Part shown: positions 8,475 through 17,315 of the stretch, piece after piece
Position numbering within the stretch: the first letter of the stretch is position 1
Layout of the letters: the number at the start of each line of letters is the position of its first letter
Assembly (NCBI RefSeq): GCF_012985465.1
Contig: NZ_JAAQWN010000006.1
Location: 62,001 to 126,000 of the forward strand
Direction: 5' to 3'
Length of the DNA stretch: 64,000 nt
DNA from: Pseudomonas sp. WS 5079
Lineage (GTDB): Bacteria > Pseudomonadota > Gammaproteobacteria > Pseudomonadales > Pseudomonadaceae
The notes under the pieces: generated by a model
The model's database searches: none
Told to the model about the DNA's origin: nothing
What the model saw: the letters and a program-made list of their open reading frames with translations, nothing else
Translations under genes and position numbers: made by a program

Positions 8475-9128
8475 TCACAGATAAGAAAGGAACAGGCTGT
8501 CGAGCAGCCGCGACCACCCGGAAACCAGCACGAACAGGAGCAATTTCAGGGGCAGGGAAATGGTCATCGGCGAGACCATCTGCATGCCCAGGGCCAGCAG
8601 CAGGTTGGAGACAATCAGGTCGATGACGATGAACGGGATGTAGATCAAGAAGCCGATCTCGAACCCGGCCTGCAATTGCGAGATCACATAGGCCGGGATC
8701 AGCAACATGAGATCGTCACGGTGGGCGTTTTGCGCCATTTCCGGGGGCCACATGCGGGCGGTGTTTTCCACCAGGTGGGTCAGGATGTCGGGGTCGGTGT
8801 TGCGGGTCATGAACAGGCGCAGCGGCTCGATGGCCACCAGCCCCGTCTTCTGGAGCCGTTGCACACTGCTCAGGTCTACCGGGGCGTCCTTGACGTTCTG
8901 GACGATCGCATAGCCCACCGGCGCCATGATGAACAACGTTGCCGCCAGCGCGATGCCGTTGAGCGCCATGCTCGGGGGCACTTGCTGCACGCCGATGGCG
9001 TTACGGGTGATCATCAGCACAATGATGATTTTCAGAAAGGACGTGCACACGATCAACAGCATCGGCATCAAGGCCAATGCCCCGATGAACAGCGCCAGGA
9101 TAAGGGGTTCAACCCCCTGCAGCGTCAT
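8475..9128 (-). CDS. hrcR: HrcR, export-gate membrane protein (SctR)
   Basis: 217 residues, the expected SctR/FliP length, with transmembrane segments at the N-terminus, near residue 50 and two near the C-terminus. The conserved sequence LIPAYVISQLQAGFEIGF and the following YIPFIVIDLIVSNLLLALGM identify the family. It forms the pentameric core of the export gate. Its ATG overlaps the end of hrcQ by 4 bases. Intact and full length. Confidence 0.96.
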   Translation of the reverse strand: MTLQGVEPLILALFIGALALMPMLLIVCTSFLKIIIVLMITRNAIGVQQVPPSMALNGIALAATLFIMAPVGYAIVQNVKDAPVDLSSVQRLQKTGLVAIEPLRLFMTRNTDPDILTHLVENTARMWPPEMAQNAHRDDLMLLIPAYVISQLQAGFEIGFLIYIPFIVIDLIVSNLLLALGMQMVSPMTISLPLKLLLFVLVSGWSRLLDSLFLSYL

Positions 9129-10147
9129 CGCGCGAAAATCACACGGGACAACTGCAAGCCCAGGCGTCCATCCATCTCGACCAACTGGCCCTGGCCAATC
9201 GGCCGGTCGCCGTAGTACAGGCCAGCCATGCCGGGGGCGTAGCCGGCGATACTCAATACCGCGCCGGGGGCCAGGTTGCGCAGCTCGCCAAGGGTCAGGT
9301 TCAGGGTGCCACAGCGTACATTCAGGGCCATGCTCAACTCGTCGAAAGGCTCATGGCCAAAGACATCCACCACCGGTTCATCAAGATCATTGTCTTCATA
9401 CTCCGAGTAGTGTTGTGCTGAAAGATCCTCGTCCACGGACGTTTCCTCGATAGATGTAAGTGTCAGGCACACAGGCCCGGATTCATCGTCAATGCACCCG
9501 CGCAAGCGATGCTTGCCAGCGCGCACCTGGCCATTGCCCCGCACATCAAAAAAGGCTTGTTCGAGCATCAGCACGTCGCCGGCACGCAGGCTGCGCACCT
9601 GCGTCACGGGCAGCAGCAAGCGCCCCAGCGTCACGGCAATCGCCAACTGAAACGAGGGCGGTAATGGCAAGGCTGTCGGCTGCCAGCGCCCGGTCTCACA
9701 CAGCGCCAGCAAGCTCTCGGGGGCCAGCAACAGATACCCCACCACCCTGGAGGGCCCCAGCGTCACCGTGAGCCGGCAACCGAAGTTCAGTTTTCCAGGG
9801 GCCGTGCGCAGCCGCAGGTAACCGAACAGCGCTCGCACTTGAGGGCTCAAGTGATGCTGGAACAACTCCCAGAACCAGGAGTCCGGATCATTGCCGGCCT
9901 CTGCCAGCGTCACCGGGCACTCCCCCAGCAGGCTGAACATTGGCCCTGGCTCGCTGAAGGCCAATAGCCCACAGGCACTTTCGAAGTACAGCGCGGCAGC
10001 ACTCCTGGGCGCACGCCCAGGCTCGAGCAGCAGCTCTCCGTGCTGGCCTGTCACCTGGAACGGCATGCGCAGGCCTCGCCCCAGTCGCAGGCGTGCCGCA
10101 ACCGTGGCGCTCTTGACCTGCGGCAGCGCTAAAGCAGGCATGATCAT
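9125..10147 (-). CDS. hrcQ: HrcQ, C-ring protein, single unsplit form (SctQ)
   Basis: 340 residues in one uninterrupted frame. The last 80 or so residues form a SpoA/SurA C-ring domain (from about MALNVRCGTLNLTLGELR to the end) with the hallmark pattern of SctQ/FliN; the first 220 match the N-terminal SctQ part. An acidic linker (about 228-262, rich in Glu and Asp) joins them. In P. syringae the same two halves are separate genes, hrcQA and hrcQB. No convincing internal ribosome site for a short SpoA product was seen in the linker. It overlaps both neighbours by 4 bases. Confidence 0.9.
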   Translation of the reverse strand: MIMPALALPQVKSATVAARLRLGRGLRMPFQVTGQHGELLLEPGRAPRSAAALYFESACGLLAFSEPGPMFSLLGECPVTLAEAGNDPDSWFWELFQHHLSPQVRALFGYLRLRTAPGKLNFGCRLTVTLGPSRVVGYLLLAPESLLALCETGRWQPTALPLPPSFQLAIAVTLGRLLLPVTQVRSLRAGDVLMLEQAFFDVRGNGQVRAGKHRLRGCIDDESGPVCLTLTSIEETSVDEDLSAQHYSEYEDNDLDEPVVDVFGHEPFDELSMALNVRCGTLNLTLGELRNLAPGAVLSIAGYAPGMAGLYYGDRPIGQGQLVEMDGRLGLQLSRVIFAR

Positions 10148-10602
10148 GCCGCGCCCACATTGACCAGATGCAAATCGACGGGCTGGCCCAGCACCTCGGC
10201 CAGGCGCTCCTGGCAGCCCTGCCGCACGCCGGTCAGCCAGCGCGCGGCAAGTTCCTGCTCTGCCGCCAGCTCGATGTTCCAGCCCCCCTGTTCACGGCGC
10301 ACGCTGGCGTTGATCCGCCCCAGGCGCGGCAGGTAAAGCACCGCGTGCAGGGGCCATTGCGCGCTCCCGTGAATCCGGGGAGTCAATTGCGCCGTCATCG
10401 CCTCGATCATCAAGGCATCGGCTGACACTCCGGCTGCCGATGCCGAGGTGCCGTAACCTGCACCCTCCGCATCACCGCCCAGCAGTTGGGCAAACAACAG
10501 TCCTTGCTCCCAATGCACCACACCCGACAGCGCAGGCTCCTGTTCCGCGCGTGGCTCACGGGGGCGCGGTCGTTCAGGCTTGCTTGCTGGAACTTGCGTC
10601 AT
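10144..10602 (-). CDS. hrpP: HrpP, substrate-specificity/needle-length protein (SctP)
   Basis: 152 residues, basic and Pro-rich at the start (SKPERPRPREPRAEQ), with a compact C-terminal part (about 80-152) resembling the T3S4 domain that interacts with HrcU. SctP proteins measure the needle or pilus and trigger the HrcU switch. The short length is typical of HrpP as opposed to long rulers of other systems. Coupled by 4-base overlaps to hrpO and hrcQ. Confidence 0.8.
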   Translation of the reverse strand: MTQVPASKPERPRPREPRAEQEPALSGVVHWEQGLLFAQLLGGDAEGAGYGTSASAAGVSADALMIEAMTAQLTPRIHGSAQWPLHAVLYLPRLGRINASVRREQGGWNIELAAEQELAARWLTGVRQGCQERLAEVLGQPVDLHLVNVGAA

Positions 10603-11024
10603 AGCTCTTCCTGTACCTCTTCCTGGGTCAATAAAACGGACAACTCCTGGAGCTTCTCAACCTCGCGCAAGCATTGGGTGACCTGCTTTTGCGCAGTGGC
10701 GACGTGAACCACCTGTTCCTCGCGCCGGCCCTGTAGTGCCTGCAGCTGCCCTTCTTCACGCTGGGTTCCGGCAGCCAATGAGCGCTCCTGGGTACTCCAG
10801 GCCTTGAGTTGCTGCAGTGAGAGCACCTGCCCTTGATGCTGATTCAACAACTGCGCGGACTTCTGGATTTCCTCCAGGCGGGTTTGCTCAAGTGCGTCTT
10901 GCGCCTGCTGGATTTGCGCCAGCAAGGCTTGCTGGTGCCGCTTGGCCTCACGCAGCGCCCGCTCGGCACGGTCGGCCCGATGCCTGCGCAGGCGCCGCAA
11001 CGTGTCGATTTCAGAAAGGGACAT
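10599..11024 (-). CDS. hrpO: HrpO, ATPase central stalk (SctO)
   Basis: 141 residues forming one long alpha-helical hairpin: nearly every position from 5 to 130 is Ala, Glu, Gln, Leu, Arg or Lys in heptad-like spacing, as expected for the FliJ/SctO stalk that enters the HrcN hexamer. There is no enzyme motif. The start lies within the end of hrcN (14-base overlap) and the stop overlaps hrpP by 4 bases. Confidence 0.88.
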   Translation of the reverse strand: MSLSEIDTLRRLRRHRADRAERALREAKRHQQALLAQIQQAQDALEQTRLEEIQKSAQLLNQHQGQVLSLQQLKAWSTQERSLAAGTQREEGQLQALQGRREEQVVHVATAQKQVTQCLREVEKLQELSVLLTQEEVQEEL

Positions 11025-12369
11025 GGGTCGTCAGGCTCATCAATTGATCGAGGGTCATCGACATCGATGCCGGTTCGCGCAAGTCCTGGCGCAGGAAGCC
11101 ATCCACCGCCTGGCGACTGTCCACGGCCAGGTCAGTCAGGGCATCGTTGCCGGGCTGGTACTCCCCCAGCTTGAGCATCAACTCGATCTGCTGGTACGCC
11201 GACAACAAGCGGCGCAGTGCCGTCCCGGCCTGGATATGCACGGGCTCGGCGACGTTGCTCAAAATCCGTGACAGGCTGGCCAGCACATCCACCGCCGGAT
11301 AGTGGCCGCGCTCGGCCAATTTGCGTGACAAGACGATATGGCCATCGAGCAGCGAGCGCACTTCATCGGCCACCGGATCGCTCATGGAGTCCTGCTCGAT
11401 CAGCACGGTATAGATCGCCGTGATCACCCCCTCGCGGGTCAGCCCGGCACGCTCCACCAGGCGCGGCAGCAAGCTGTACACCGACGGCGGCAGGCCGCCA
11501 CGCCCCAGCGGCTCACCGGCAGCCAGGCCGATTTCACGTTGGGCCCGGGCAAAACGGGTCAGGGAGTCGATCAGCAACAGCACCCGCTTGCCCTTGCGTC
11601 GATAACCTTCGGCCAATGCAGTGGCGGTGAAGGCGGCCCGGGCGCGCTCCATGCTCGAGCGGTCGGACGTCGCACACACCAACACCGCCTTGGCCCGCAA
11701 CTGGTCATCGAGTTCGTGATCGAGGAACTCGCGCAGCTCGCGGCCACGCTCGCCAATCAGGCCAAACACAATCACATCACAGTCAACGTTGCGCGCGATC
11801 TCCGCGAGCAAGGTGGTCTTGCCACAACCGGCGCCCGCAAACAGGCCGACGCGCTGGCCTTCGCCCAAGGTCAGCAGGCCATCGATCGAACGGACCCCGG
11901 TGGACAACGCCCGATGAATCCGCGGCCGCTCGGTGGGCAACGGCGCCTCGCACAACACCAGGCTGGTGTCTTCGGCCTGCGCCTCGACAAATGCACTGGC
12001 GCCCTGCCCCGTGATCGGGCGCCCAAAGCCGTCCAGTACCTGGCCCAACAGCTGATCACTGACACGCACCCGATGGGAGACGCCCAACTGCTCGACACTG
12101 GCGCCCACCCGCACGCCTTCAAGATTGCCCAAGGCGCTGAGCACCGCATCCTGCTGATCGAAGCCAATGATCTCGGCCAGCATGTAGTCGCCCGTGGCCT
12201 TTTCCACCTGGCACAAATCGCCGATACGCGCATGAGGCAAGCGGCATTGCAGCAACATGCCATTGACCCGCTGGATCCGCCCACGCACCGAGACCGGTGC
12301 GAAATTGGCCAGTGCCTGTGATCGGTCCTGCTGCCAGGCGGCCAGGCGTGCCTGCAATTCGGCACTCAC
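11011..12369 (-). CDS. hrcN: HrcN, type III export ATPase (SctN)
   Basis: 452 residues, the usual length. Walker A GAGCGKTT at 179-186, Walker B within RVLLLIDSLTRFARAQREIG, and the catalytic-glutamate region GLIGERGRELREFLDHEL are all intact. The N-terminal beta-barrel and the C-terminal helical domain that meets effector-chaperone complexes are present. It hydrolyses ATP to unfold substrates at the export gate. Start overlaps the hrpQ stop by 4 bases. Confidence 0.97.
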   Translation of the reverse strand: MSAELQARLAAWQQDRSQALANFAPVSVRGRIQRVNGMLLQCRLPHARIGDLCQVEKATGDYMLAEIIGFDQQDAVLSALGNLEGVRVGASVEQLGVSHRVRVSDQLLGQVLDGFGRPITGQGASAFVEAQAEDTSLVLCEAPLPTERPRIHRALSTGVRSIDGLLTLGEGQRVGLFAGAGCGKTTLLAEIARNVDCDVIVFGLIGERGRELREFLDHELDDQLRAKAVLVCATSDRSSMERARAAFTATALAEGYRRKGKRVLLLIDSLTRFARAQREIGLAAGEPLGRGGLPPSVYSLLPRLVERAGLTREGVITAIYTVLIEQDSMSDPVADEVRSLLDGHIVLSRKLAERGHYPAVDVLASLSRILSNVAEPVHIQAGTALRRLLSAYQQIELMLKLGEYQPGNDALTDLAVDSRQAVDGFLRQDLREPASMSMTLDQLMSLTTHVPF

Positions 12370-13271
12370 CAGCGCACCTCATAGCGCTGTACGCCGTCGA
12401 ACACCACTTTGCTGTTGTCGATCAGCACCAGGCGCAAGCCATCGACTTCATCCCCGACAAACAGGCGGCTGCCTTCATCCAGGACCACATGGCCATTGGG
12501 CCCGCCGACGATCTGCAGAATCTTGAACGGGAACACCGAGCTGCGCTCCTTGACCCGGCTGATCACCGGTACAGGCGTCTCGAACTGCTCGCCAAAACGA
12601 CTGAGCATGCGTGATACCACCCCCACATCCTCCTGGGAAACATCACCGTCGAGCGCCACCTGGCCATTCACCACCTGTAGGCTGACGCGCTGGCTCAACT
12701 CCCGCTCGACGAGCATTTTCAGCAGTTGCTGACGGACTTCGTAGGGTGAGTCCAGCGCGCTTTTCTGGTTCTGTACCGGCATCAACGATGCCTGGGCCTC
12801 GTGCTCTCCCGTTGTGGCCAGCCCCACCGCCATGATGATGGCCGCGACCACCACCGCCAGGCTGATCAACCGCTTTTGCTGCGACCCGGAGATCGACGAC
12901 AACGTCAGCCCCGCAGCCGCCTCCTTGACCGACCTGGCGGGTGACGGAACAGGCGCGGCAGCCGGAGCTTGCGGCCACGGCTGATCAGCCAGGGTCACAC
13001 ACAGTCGAATATTGCCAATCGAAAACGGCACATCCAGTGCCAGGTCGGCAATCTGTGCCAGGAGCCGACCGTCATTGGCGCGCACCAGTCCCTCCTGGGC
13101 CTGTACCGACCAGCACTGCTCGATATAGCGCAGCACCACATGGCGCTCGGCAATCCCCTCGTCATATAGCGAAAGGTCAGCCTCCGGATGGGCACCAATA
13201 CTCCATTGCCCGCCAAACAGCGGCAACGCCGCCCCCTGGCGCGAACCATCCAGCACTCGTAGCTCAAACAT
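12366..13271 (-). CDS. hrpQ: HrpQ, inner-membrane ring protein (SctD)
   Basis: 301 residues. An N-terminal cytoplasmic FHA-like domain (about 1-95), with WSIGAHPEADLSLYDEGIAE as the loop that would contact phosphothreonine in a true FHA, is followed by a single transmembrane helix (about 138-158) and a periplasmic part with BON/ring-building repeats. It partners HrcJ in the inner-membrane ring. It lies 9 bases after hrcV. Confidence 0.9.
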   Translation of the reverse strand: MFELRVLDGSRQGAALPLFGGQWSIGAHPEADLSLYDEGIAERHVVLRYIEQCWSVQAQEGLVRANDGRLLAQIADLALDVPFSIGNIRLCVTLADQPWPQAPAAAPVPSPARSVKEAAAGLTLSSISGSQQKRLISLAVVVAAIIMAVGLATTGEHEAQASLMPVQNQKSALDSPYEVRQQLLKMLVERELSQRVSLQVVNGQVALDGDVSQEDVGVVSRMLSRFGEQFETPVPVISRVKERSSVFPFKILQIVGGPNGHVVLDEGSRLFVGDEVDGLRLVLIDNSKVVFDGVQRYEVRW

Positions 13272-13280
13272 CGCCAGGCC

Positions 13281-15395
13281 TCATGCCACTTCCTCTCGAA
13301 ACAGATTCTCCTGGGCCAGATCAAAACGCCCCAGCACCTTGACCTTGGACGATGCACTCAACTCGGCAAACGACAGCACCGGCACATGGTTGAACTCCTC
13401 CAGCAACAAGGTGCGCAAGGGGCTGCGCAGATCCTGCGCAACCAGCAGCACGCTTTTGCTCTTGGGGCGCACGGAGAAGGCCTGCTTGAGCAAGCTGACC
13501 AGCGCCGCACTGCTTTCGTTATCCAAAGAAAAGAACACCCCGGTCTGGGTCTGGCGCAGGGCGTCGCGCAACACGTTTTCGGTGTGCGGTGACAACAGCC
13601 AGGCATGCAGGCCATCGGTTTCGCTGTACTGGTGCAGGATCTGCGACTTGAGGGCAATACGCGCATAGTCGGCCAGGGCATCCGGCTCACGTTCATGCTG
13701 GCCGTGCTCGATCAACGCCTCGACAATCAGGCGCACCGCCCGTAGCGGTACGCCCTCGCCGGCCAGGCGCTGCAACACCGACGAAAAACGCGACAACGGC
13801 ATGATCCGCTGCAGTTCCTGCACCAATTCCGGCTGGTTGAACTCCAGCCAACTGAGAATCGCCTTGCTCTCCTGGATGCCGAGGAACTGCGGGCCGCTGA
13901 GCAGCATCGCTCGCGTCATGCGCTCCTGGAGCAGGCTGTAGGCCGTCGAGCGCGCCAGATGCTCGTCCGCCAGCAGCGGGTCATCAGGGGCAAACCACAT
14001 CCAATCCTGTTCGTCGCGCTCCGCCAGGCCCCTGCTGCCACTTGCGGGCTCGCCCGCAAATGCCGCCATTTCCACACCCACCCAATGTCCCAGCGTGGCC
14101 TTCAATATCGGCACTTCATGCACGCAGAAACGAAACTCATCGTCGGCCAATGCCGGGGCGAACTCGACTTCAAACGGCGGTAGGGTCAAGCCAATCTGGG
14201 TCACCAGGCTATTGCGGCTCTGGCGCACCCCGTGGATCACATCCGATACCAGCGGGCTCTCCTGCAAGGCCAGCGGAAACTGCAACAGGTACGGCCGCGA
14301 CGGGTCAAAGCCGCGCAGATCCTCCACCCCGTTCTGCTCTGGGGGGACGGTATCGGTGGCCGGTTCCTGCGACTGTTCCTCACGCTGGCGGCGGCGCATC
14401 AGGAAATAGCCGAGGCTGCCGGTCATCAACGAAATCAGGATGAACACCACCGTGGGCATCCCCGGCAGCGTGGCGAAGGCGAGCATGCCCACCGAGGCAA
14501 TCATCCAACTCTTGGGCTCGCTGGTCATTTGCCGGGCAATCTCGGCGCCCATGTTGTTGCTGCCTTTATTGCGCCCGGAAGGCGCTACACGGGTGATGAT
14601 CATGCCGGCGGTCAGCGAGATCAGCAGGGCCGGAATCTGCGCGATCAGGCCGTCACCGATGGTCAGTACCGAGTACAAAGCCATGGATTCGCCGGCACTC
14701 ATGCCATGCTGGAACATGCCGGTGGCGAAACCGCCCAGCAAGTTGATCACGACAATGATCAGCCCCGCGATGGCGTCGCCCTTGACGAACTTCATGGCCC
14801 CGTCCATGGCCCCGAACAACTGGCTTTCGCGTGACAGTTGCTCACGTTTGTCCCGGGCCTGGTTGCCGTCGATCAGGCCGGCGCGCAGGTCGCTGTCGAT
14901 GGACATTTGCTTGCCGGGCATCGCGTCCAGGCTGAAACGCGCCGCCACTTCCGCAACCCGCTCCGAACCCTTGGTGATCACCAGGAAGTTAACCAGGGTC
15001 AGGATCATGAAGATCACCAGGCCCACCGCGAGGTTGCCGCCCACCACAAAGTTGCCGAACGCCTCGACAATGTCGCCGGCGTCCTGCTCCAGCAGGATCA
15101 GGCGCGTGGTGGCAATCGACAGCGCCAGGCGAAACATCGTGGTCAGCAGCAGGATCGACGGGAACGATGAAAACGCCAGCGGCCCCGGCAGGTACAGCGC
15201 CAGCACGATCAACAGGCAAGAAATACAGATATTGAGGGCGATCAGGATATCCACCAGCCAGGTGGGCAGCGGCACGATAAAGATAAACACAATGGCCATG
15301 ACCACCACCGCGCCCAGCACCTCGGCGCGTTGTGCAACCTTCAACAGCACGCCGTTGATGGCCCGCAAAGCACTCATGCCTTCAATTCCGGCCAC
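13281..15395 (-). CDS. hrcV: HrcV, major export-gate protein (SctV)
   Basis: 704 residues. The N-terminal 330 carry about eight transmembrane helices with the FHIPEP family blocks, including AARFSLDAMPGKQMSIDSDLRAG, and DGAMKFVKGDAIAGLIIVVINLLGG. The C-terminal about 360 residues form the cytoplasmic nonameric ring that docks chaperones and gatekeeper. It is the largest gate subunit and is intact. The start overlaps the end of hrpJ by 22 bases. Confidence 0.97.
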   Translation of the reverse strand: MAGIEGMSALRAINGVLLKVAQRAEVLGAVVVMAIVFIFIVPLPTWLVDILIALNICISCLLIVLALYLPGPLAFSSFPSILLLTTMFRLALSIATTRLILLEQDAGDIVEAFGNFVVGGNLAVGLVIFMILTLVNFLVITKGSERVAEVAARFSLDAMPGKQMSIDSDLRAGLIDGNQARDKREQLSRESQLFGAMDGAMKFVKGDAIAGLIIVVINLLGGFATGMFQHGMSAGESMALYSVLTIGDGLIAQIPALLISLTAGMIITRVAPSGRNKGSNNMGAEIARQMTSEPKSWMIASVGMLAFATLPGMPTVVFILISLMTGSLGYFLMRRRQREEQSQEPATDTVPPEQNGVEDLRGFDPSRPYLLQFPLALQESPLVSDVIHGVRQSRNSLVTQIGLTLPPFEVEFAPALADDEFRFCVHEVPILKATLGHWVGVEMAAFAGEPASGSRGLAERDEQDWMWFAPDDPLLADEHLARSTAYSLLQERMTRAMLLSGPQFLGIQESKAILSWLEFNQPELVQELQRIMPLSRFSSVLQRLAGEGVPLRAVRLIVEALIEHGQHEREPDALADYARIALKSQILHQYSETDGLHAWLLSPHTENVLRDALRQTQTGVFFSLDNESSAALVSLLKQAFSVRPKSKSVLLVAQDLRSPLRTLLLEEFNHVPVLSFAELSASSKVKVLGRFDLAQENLFREEVA

Positions 15396-16465
15396 GTGTG
15401 GGTATGCCGCGTGCCTCGCTCCTGGGTGGCGTACTCCAGCAGGACCTGCTTGTAGCTGTTCAGTGCCTCCTCGCGCCGTCTTGCATCACACCACCAGGCC
15501 AGCGGCAAGGCCTTGAGCTCCGGGAAAAAGGTGCTCAGCGACTGTAATTGGTGAGCCCACTGATCGCCCCCCAGGTCCCGGGCCAGGTGCTTGATTTCGT
15601 GGGGCGCAAGACCGCTGGCCGCATACCCCAGCAAGCGCTGCAACAGGCCCACCGCGTCCAGGGGCAGTTCGGGGTACAACAGAAGGAACTTGCCGATCAG
15701 ATCCTTGCAGCGGGCGAGCACACCACTCAGGCGGCTGCAGTCATTCAAGCCCAGCAACAGGGTGCGCAACTGGCCCCGGTCTACCGAAGAGGTCTGCGCG
15801 GCAATATCGTCGGCCAGGGCGCGGCGGATCAGCTTGAGCCCGGACTCAAAGTCCCCGCCCCCGAACAGCCCCAGCAGCGACTGCATAATGGTCGCCAGCG
15901 ATTGGGTCGTGACCACGCTGGTGTAATACAGGCTGCGCACCGCCTGGCGCAGCTGCGGGTCATCACTGCCGGCCTGCAATGCCAGTGCGGTGTTCAGGCC
16001 CGCCTGGATCTGTGGTTTGTAGTGGGCCTCAAGGTCAACCAGCGAACTGCGCGCCAGGCTCGCCTCGGCGGTACGCCCCTCGGCGTCCGCCTGCAGCGCC
16101 ACGTGCTTGAGCACCACATACGCGCGCGCCGGGTCGTTGCCCGTGATATCCATCAACTTGCCGACCTTGGCGCCGACCAGCAGTTGCACCCTGACGTTAC
16201 GGGCAACGGTCGCCATTGTCGTCTGCGCCGGGTGCCCCAGTTGATCATAGAGCTGCGTCAACTGCTCGGCCGCTGGGGCCCGCAGGCCCAGTTGGCGCTG
16301 GCCCAGCGCCCGGCCATTGAATTCGACCTCCTGGGTGAACAGCACACTCAGATCGTCAGCAACCGGAGCGTTTATCGGAACCGGCAGCCCACCCTCAATC
16401 CGTGCCGGGGCCGGTTGATTCAGGGGCGCGGGGGTTTGCACTTCAAGATTGGGATCGACTTTCAT
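15374..16465 (-). CDS. hrpJ: HrpJ, type III gatekeeper (SctW)
   Basis: 363 residues from ATG 16465 (MKVDPNLEVQ). The upstream extension is rejected because it would run through the hrp box at 16496-16524. The helical repeats and disordered Pro-rich N-terminus match the YopN/InvE/SctW family, which controls the order of translocator and effector secretion and is itself secreted. First gene of the long leftward operon. There is no clear Shine-Dalgarno. Confidence 0.88.
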   Translation of the reverse strand: MKVDPNLEVQTPAPLNQPAPARIEGGLPVPINAPVADDLSVLFTQEVEFNGRALGQRQLGLRAPAAEQLTQLYDQLGHPAQTTMATVARNVRVQLLVGAKVGKLMDITGNDPARAYVVLKHVALQADAEGRTAEASLARSSLVDLEAHYKPQIQAGLNTALALQAGSDDPQLRQAVRSLYYTSVVTTQSLATIMQSLLGLFGGGDFESGLKLIRRALADDIAAQTSSVDRGQLRTLLLGLNDCSRLSGVLARCKDLIGKFLLLYPELPLDAVGLLQRLLGYAASGLAPHEIKHLARDLGGDQWAHQLQSLSTFFPELKALPLAWWCDARRREEALNSYKQVLLEYATQERGTRHTHTWPELKA

Positions 16466-16495
16466 GGGAGTGCCAGCACAAGAGATTCGTATCCT

Positions 16496-16524
16496 TGTGT
16501 GGCTGGGACAGCCCATACGGTTCC
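16496..16524 (-). promoter_or_regulatory. hrp box for the hrpJ operon
   Basis: On the minus strand GGAACC (16524-16519), a 16-nt spacer, then CCACACA (16502-16496): a perfect HrpL consensus site 31 bp upstream of the hrpJ start. It probably drives the whole leftward operon of eleven overlapping or closely spaced genes. Confidence 0.93.
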
Positions 16525-16657
16525 ATCCTCATCCGCTTTGCATCAGCAATGAAAATACCCGCACAAACCCACGGCGGCTTGCGCAAGCTCTTGCATGAAA
16601 AACACCTAAAACAAGATATTTCGCTATATATATCAATTAGATACAGACAATTTCCGA

Positions 16658-16674
16658 TTGGCACAAGCGGTGCT
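16658..16674 (+). promoter_or_regulatory. Sigma-54 (RpoN) promoter of hrpL
   Basis: TTGGCAC at 16658-16664 and TGCT at 16671-16674 place the invariant GG (16660-16661) and GC (16672-16673) exactly 10 bp apart, the strict -24/-12 rule. It lies about 50 bp before hrpL and fits activation by the HrpR/HrpS protein whose end opens this window. Confidence 0.92.
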
Positions 16675-16726
16675 AACAGGGTTCTCGTCGAAGCCATTTC
16701 GACTGCTTATACCCTGAGGAAAAATC

Positions 16727-17278
16727 ATGGATATCCCTATCAGTGTTTTAGTTAATCTTCCCCGTGACCCTGGCCAATCCATCCAAGATCTGTCCGACGA
16801 CCACCACAAACGCCTGCGCCGGTTCATTCATAAACGCGTTTTGAACCCGGAGGATGCGGACGACATCCTGCAACTGACGTACCTGGAGGCCTGGCGTAAC
16901 CGCCATCACTTCAGCGCGCAGGCATCATTAAGCACGTGGATGTGCGGGATCGCGCTGAATCTGATCCGCAATCACTTCCGCCGCCTCTATGCCAAGCCGG
17001 TGCATTGCGAGTTCGACGAGTCGCTGTCCCATGGACATAACGAAGAGCAGGACCTGGCGCGCCAATTCGAGATCAACCGCCGGCTGGAAAACACCCTCAG
17101 CGCAATCCAGAACCTGCCCCTGGAAATGCGCAACACCTTGTATGCCTCACTGGAAACCGACGGTAGCTACCAGGACACCGCCGATGCCCTGGCGATCCCG
17201 ATTGGTACCGTCCGTTCCCGCCTGTCCCGGGCACGGGAACAGCTCAAACGTGCGACAAAATCTCATCCATTCCAATAG
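16727..17278 (+). CDS. hrpL: HrpL, ECF sigma factor of the hrp regulon
   Basis: 183 residues, the usual HrpL length, with GAGGA 7 bases before ATG. Sigma region 2 (about 35-95, with NPEDADDILQLTYLEAWRNR and the TWMCGIALNLIRNHFRRL recognition part) and region 4 (about 120-175, with GTVRSRLSRAREQLKRA) are both intact. It binds the GGAACC/CCAC hrp boxes found at three places in this window. Divergent from hrpJ. Confidence 0.95.
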   Translation: MDIPISVLVNLPRDPGQSIQDLSDDHHKRLRRFIHKRVLNPEDADDILQLTYLEAWRNRHHFSAQASLSTWMCGIALNLIRNHFRRLYAKPVHCEFDESLSHGHNEEQDLARQFEINRRLENTLSAIQNLPLEMRNTLYASLETDGSYQDTADALAIPIGTVRSRLSRAREQLKRATKSHPFQ

Positions 17279-17315
17279 GAGAGGGAATGCCCATGGATAG
17301 GGCCCTCCCCCGGCT

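Noticed and set aside
10660..10720. A possible extra hrp box upstream of hrpP (GGAACA ... CCACTGC on the minus strand).
   Set aside because: The spacer is only 14 nt, the first half has a mismatch and the final A of CCACNNA is missing. The genes around it overlap, so no separate promoter is needed.
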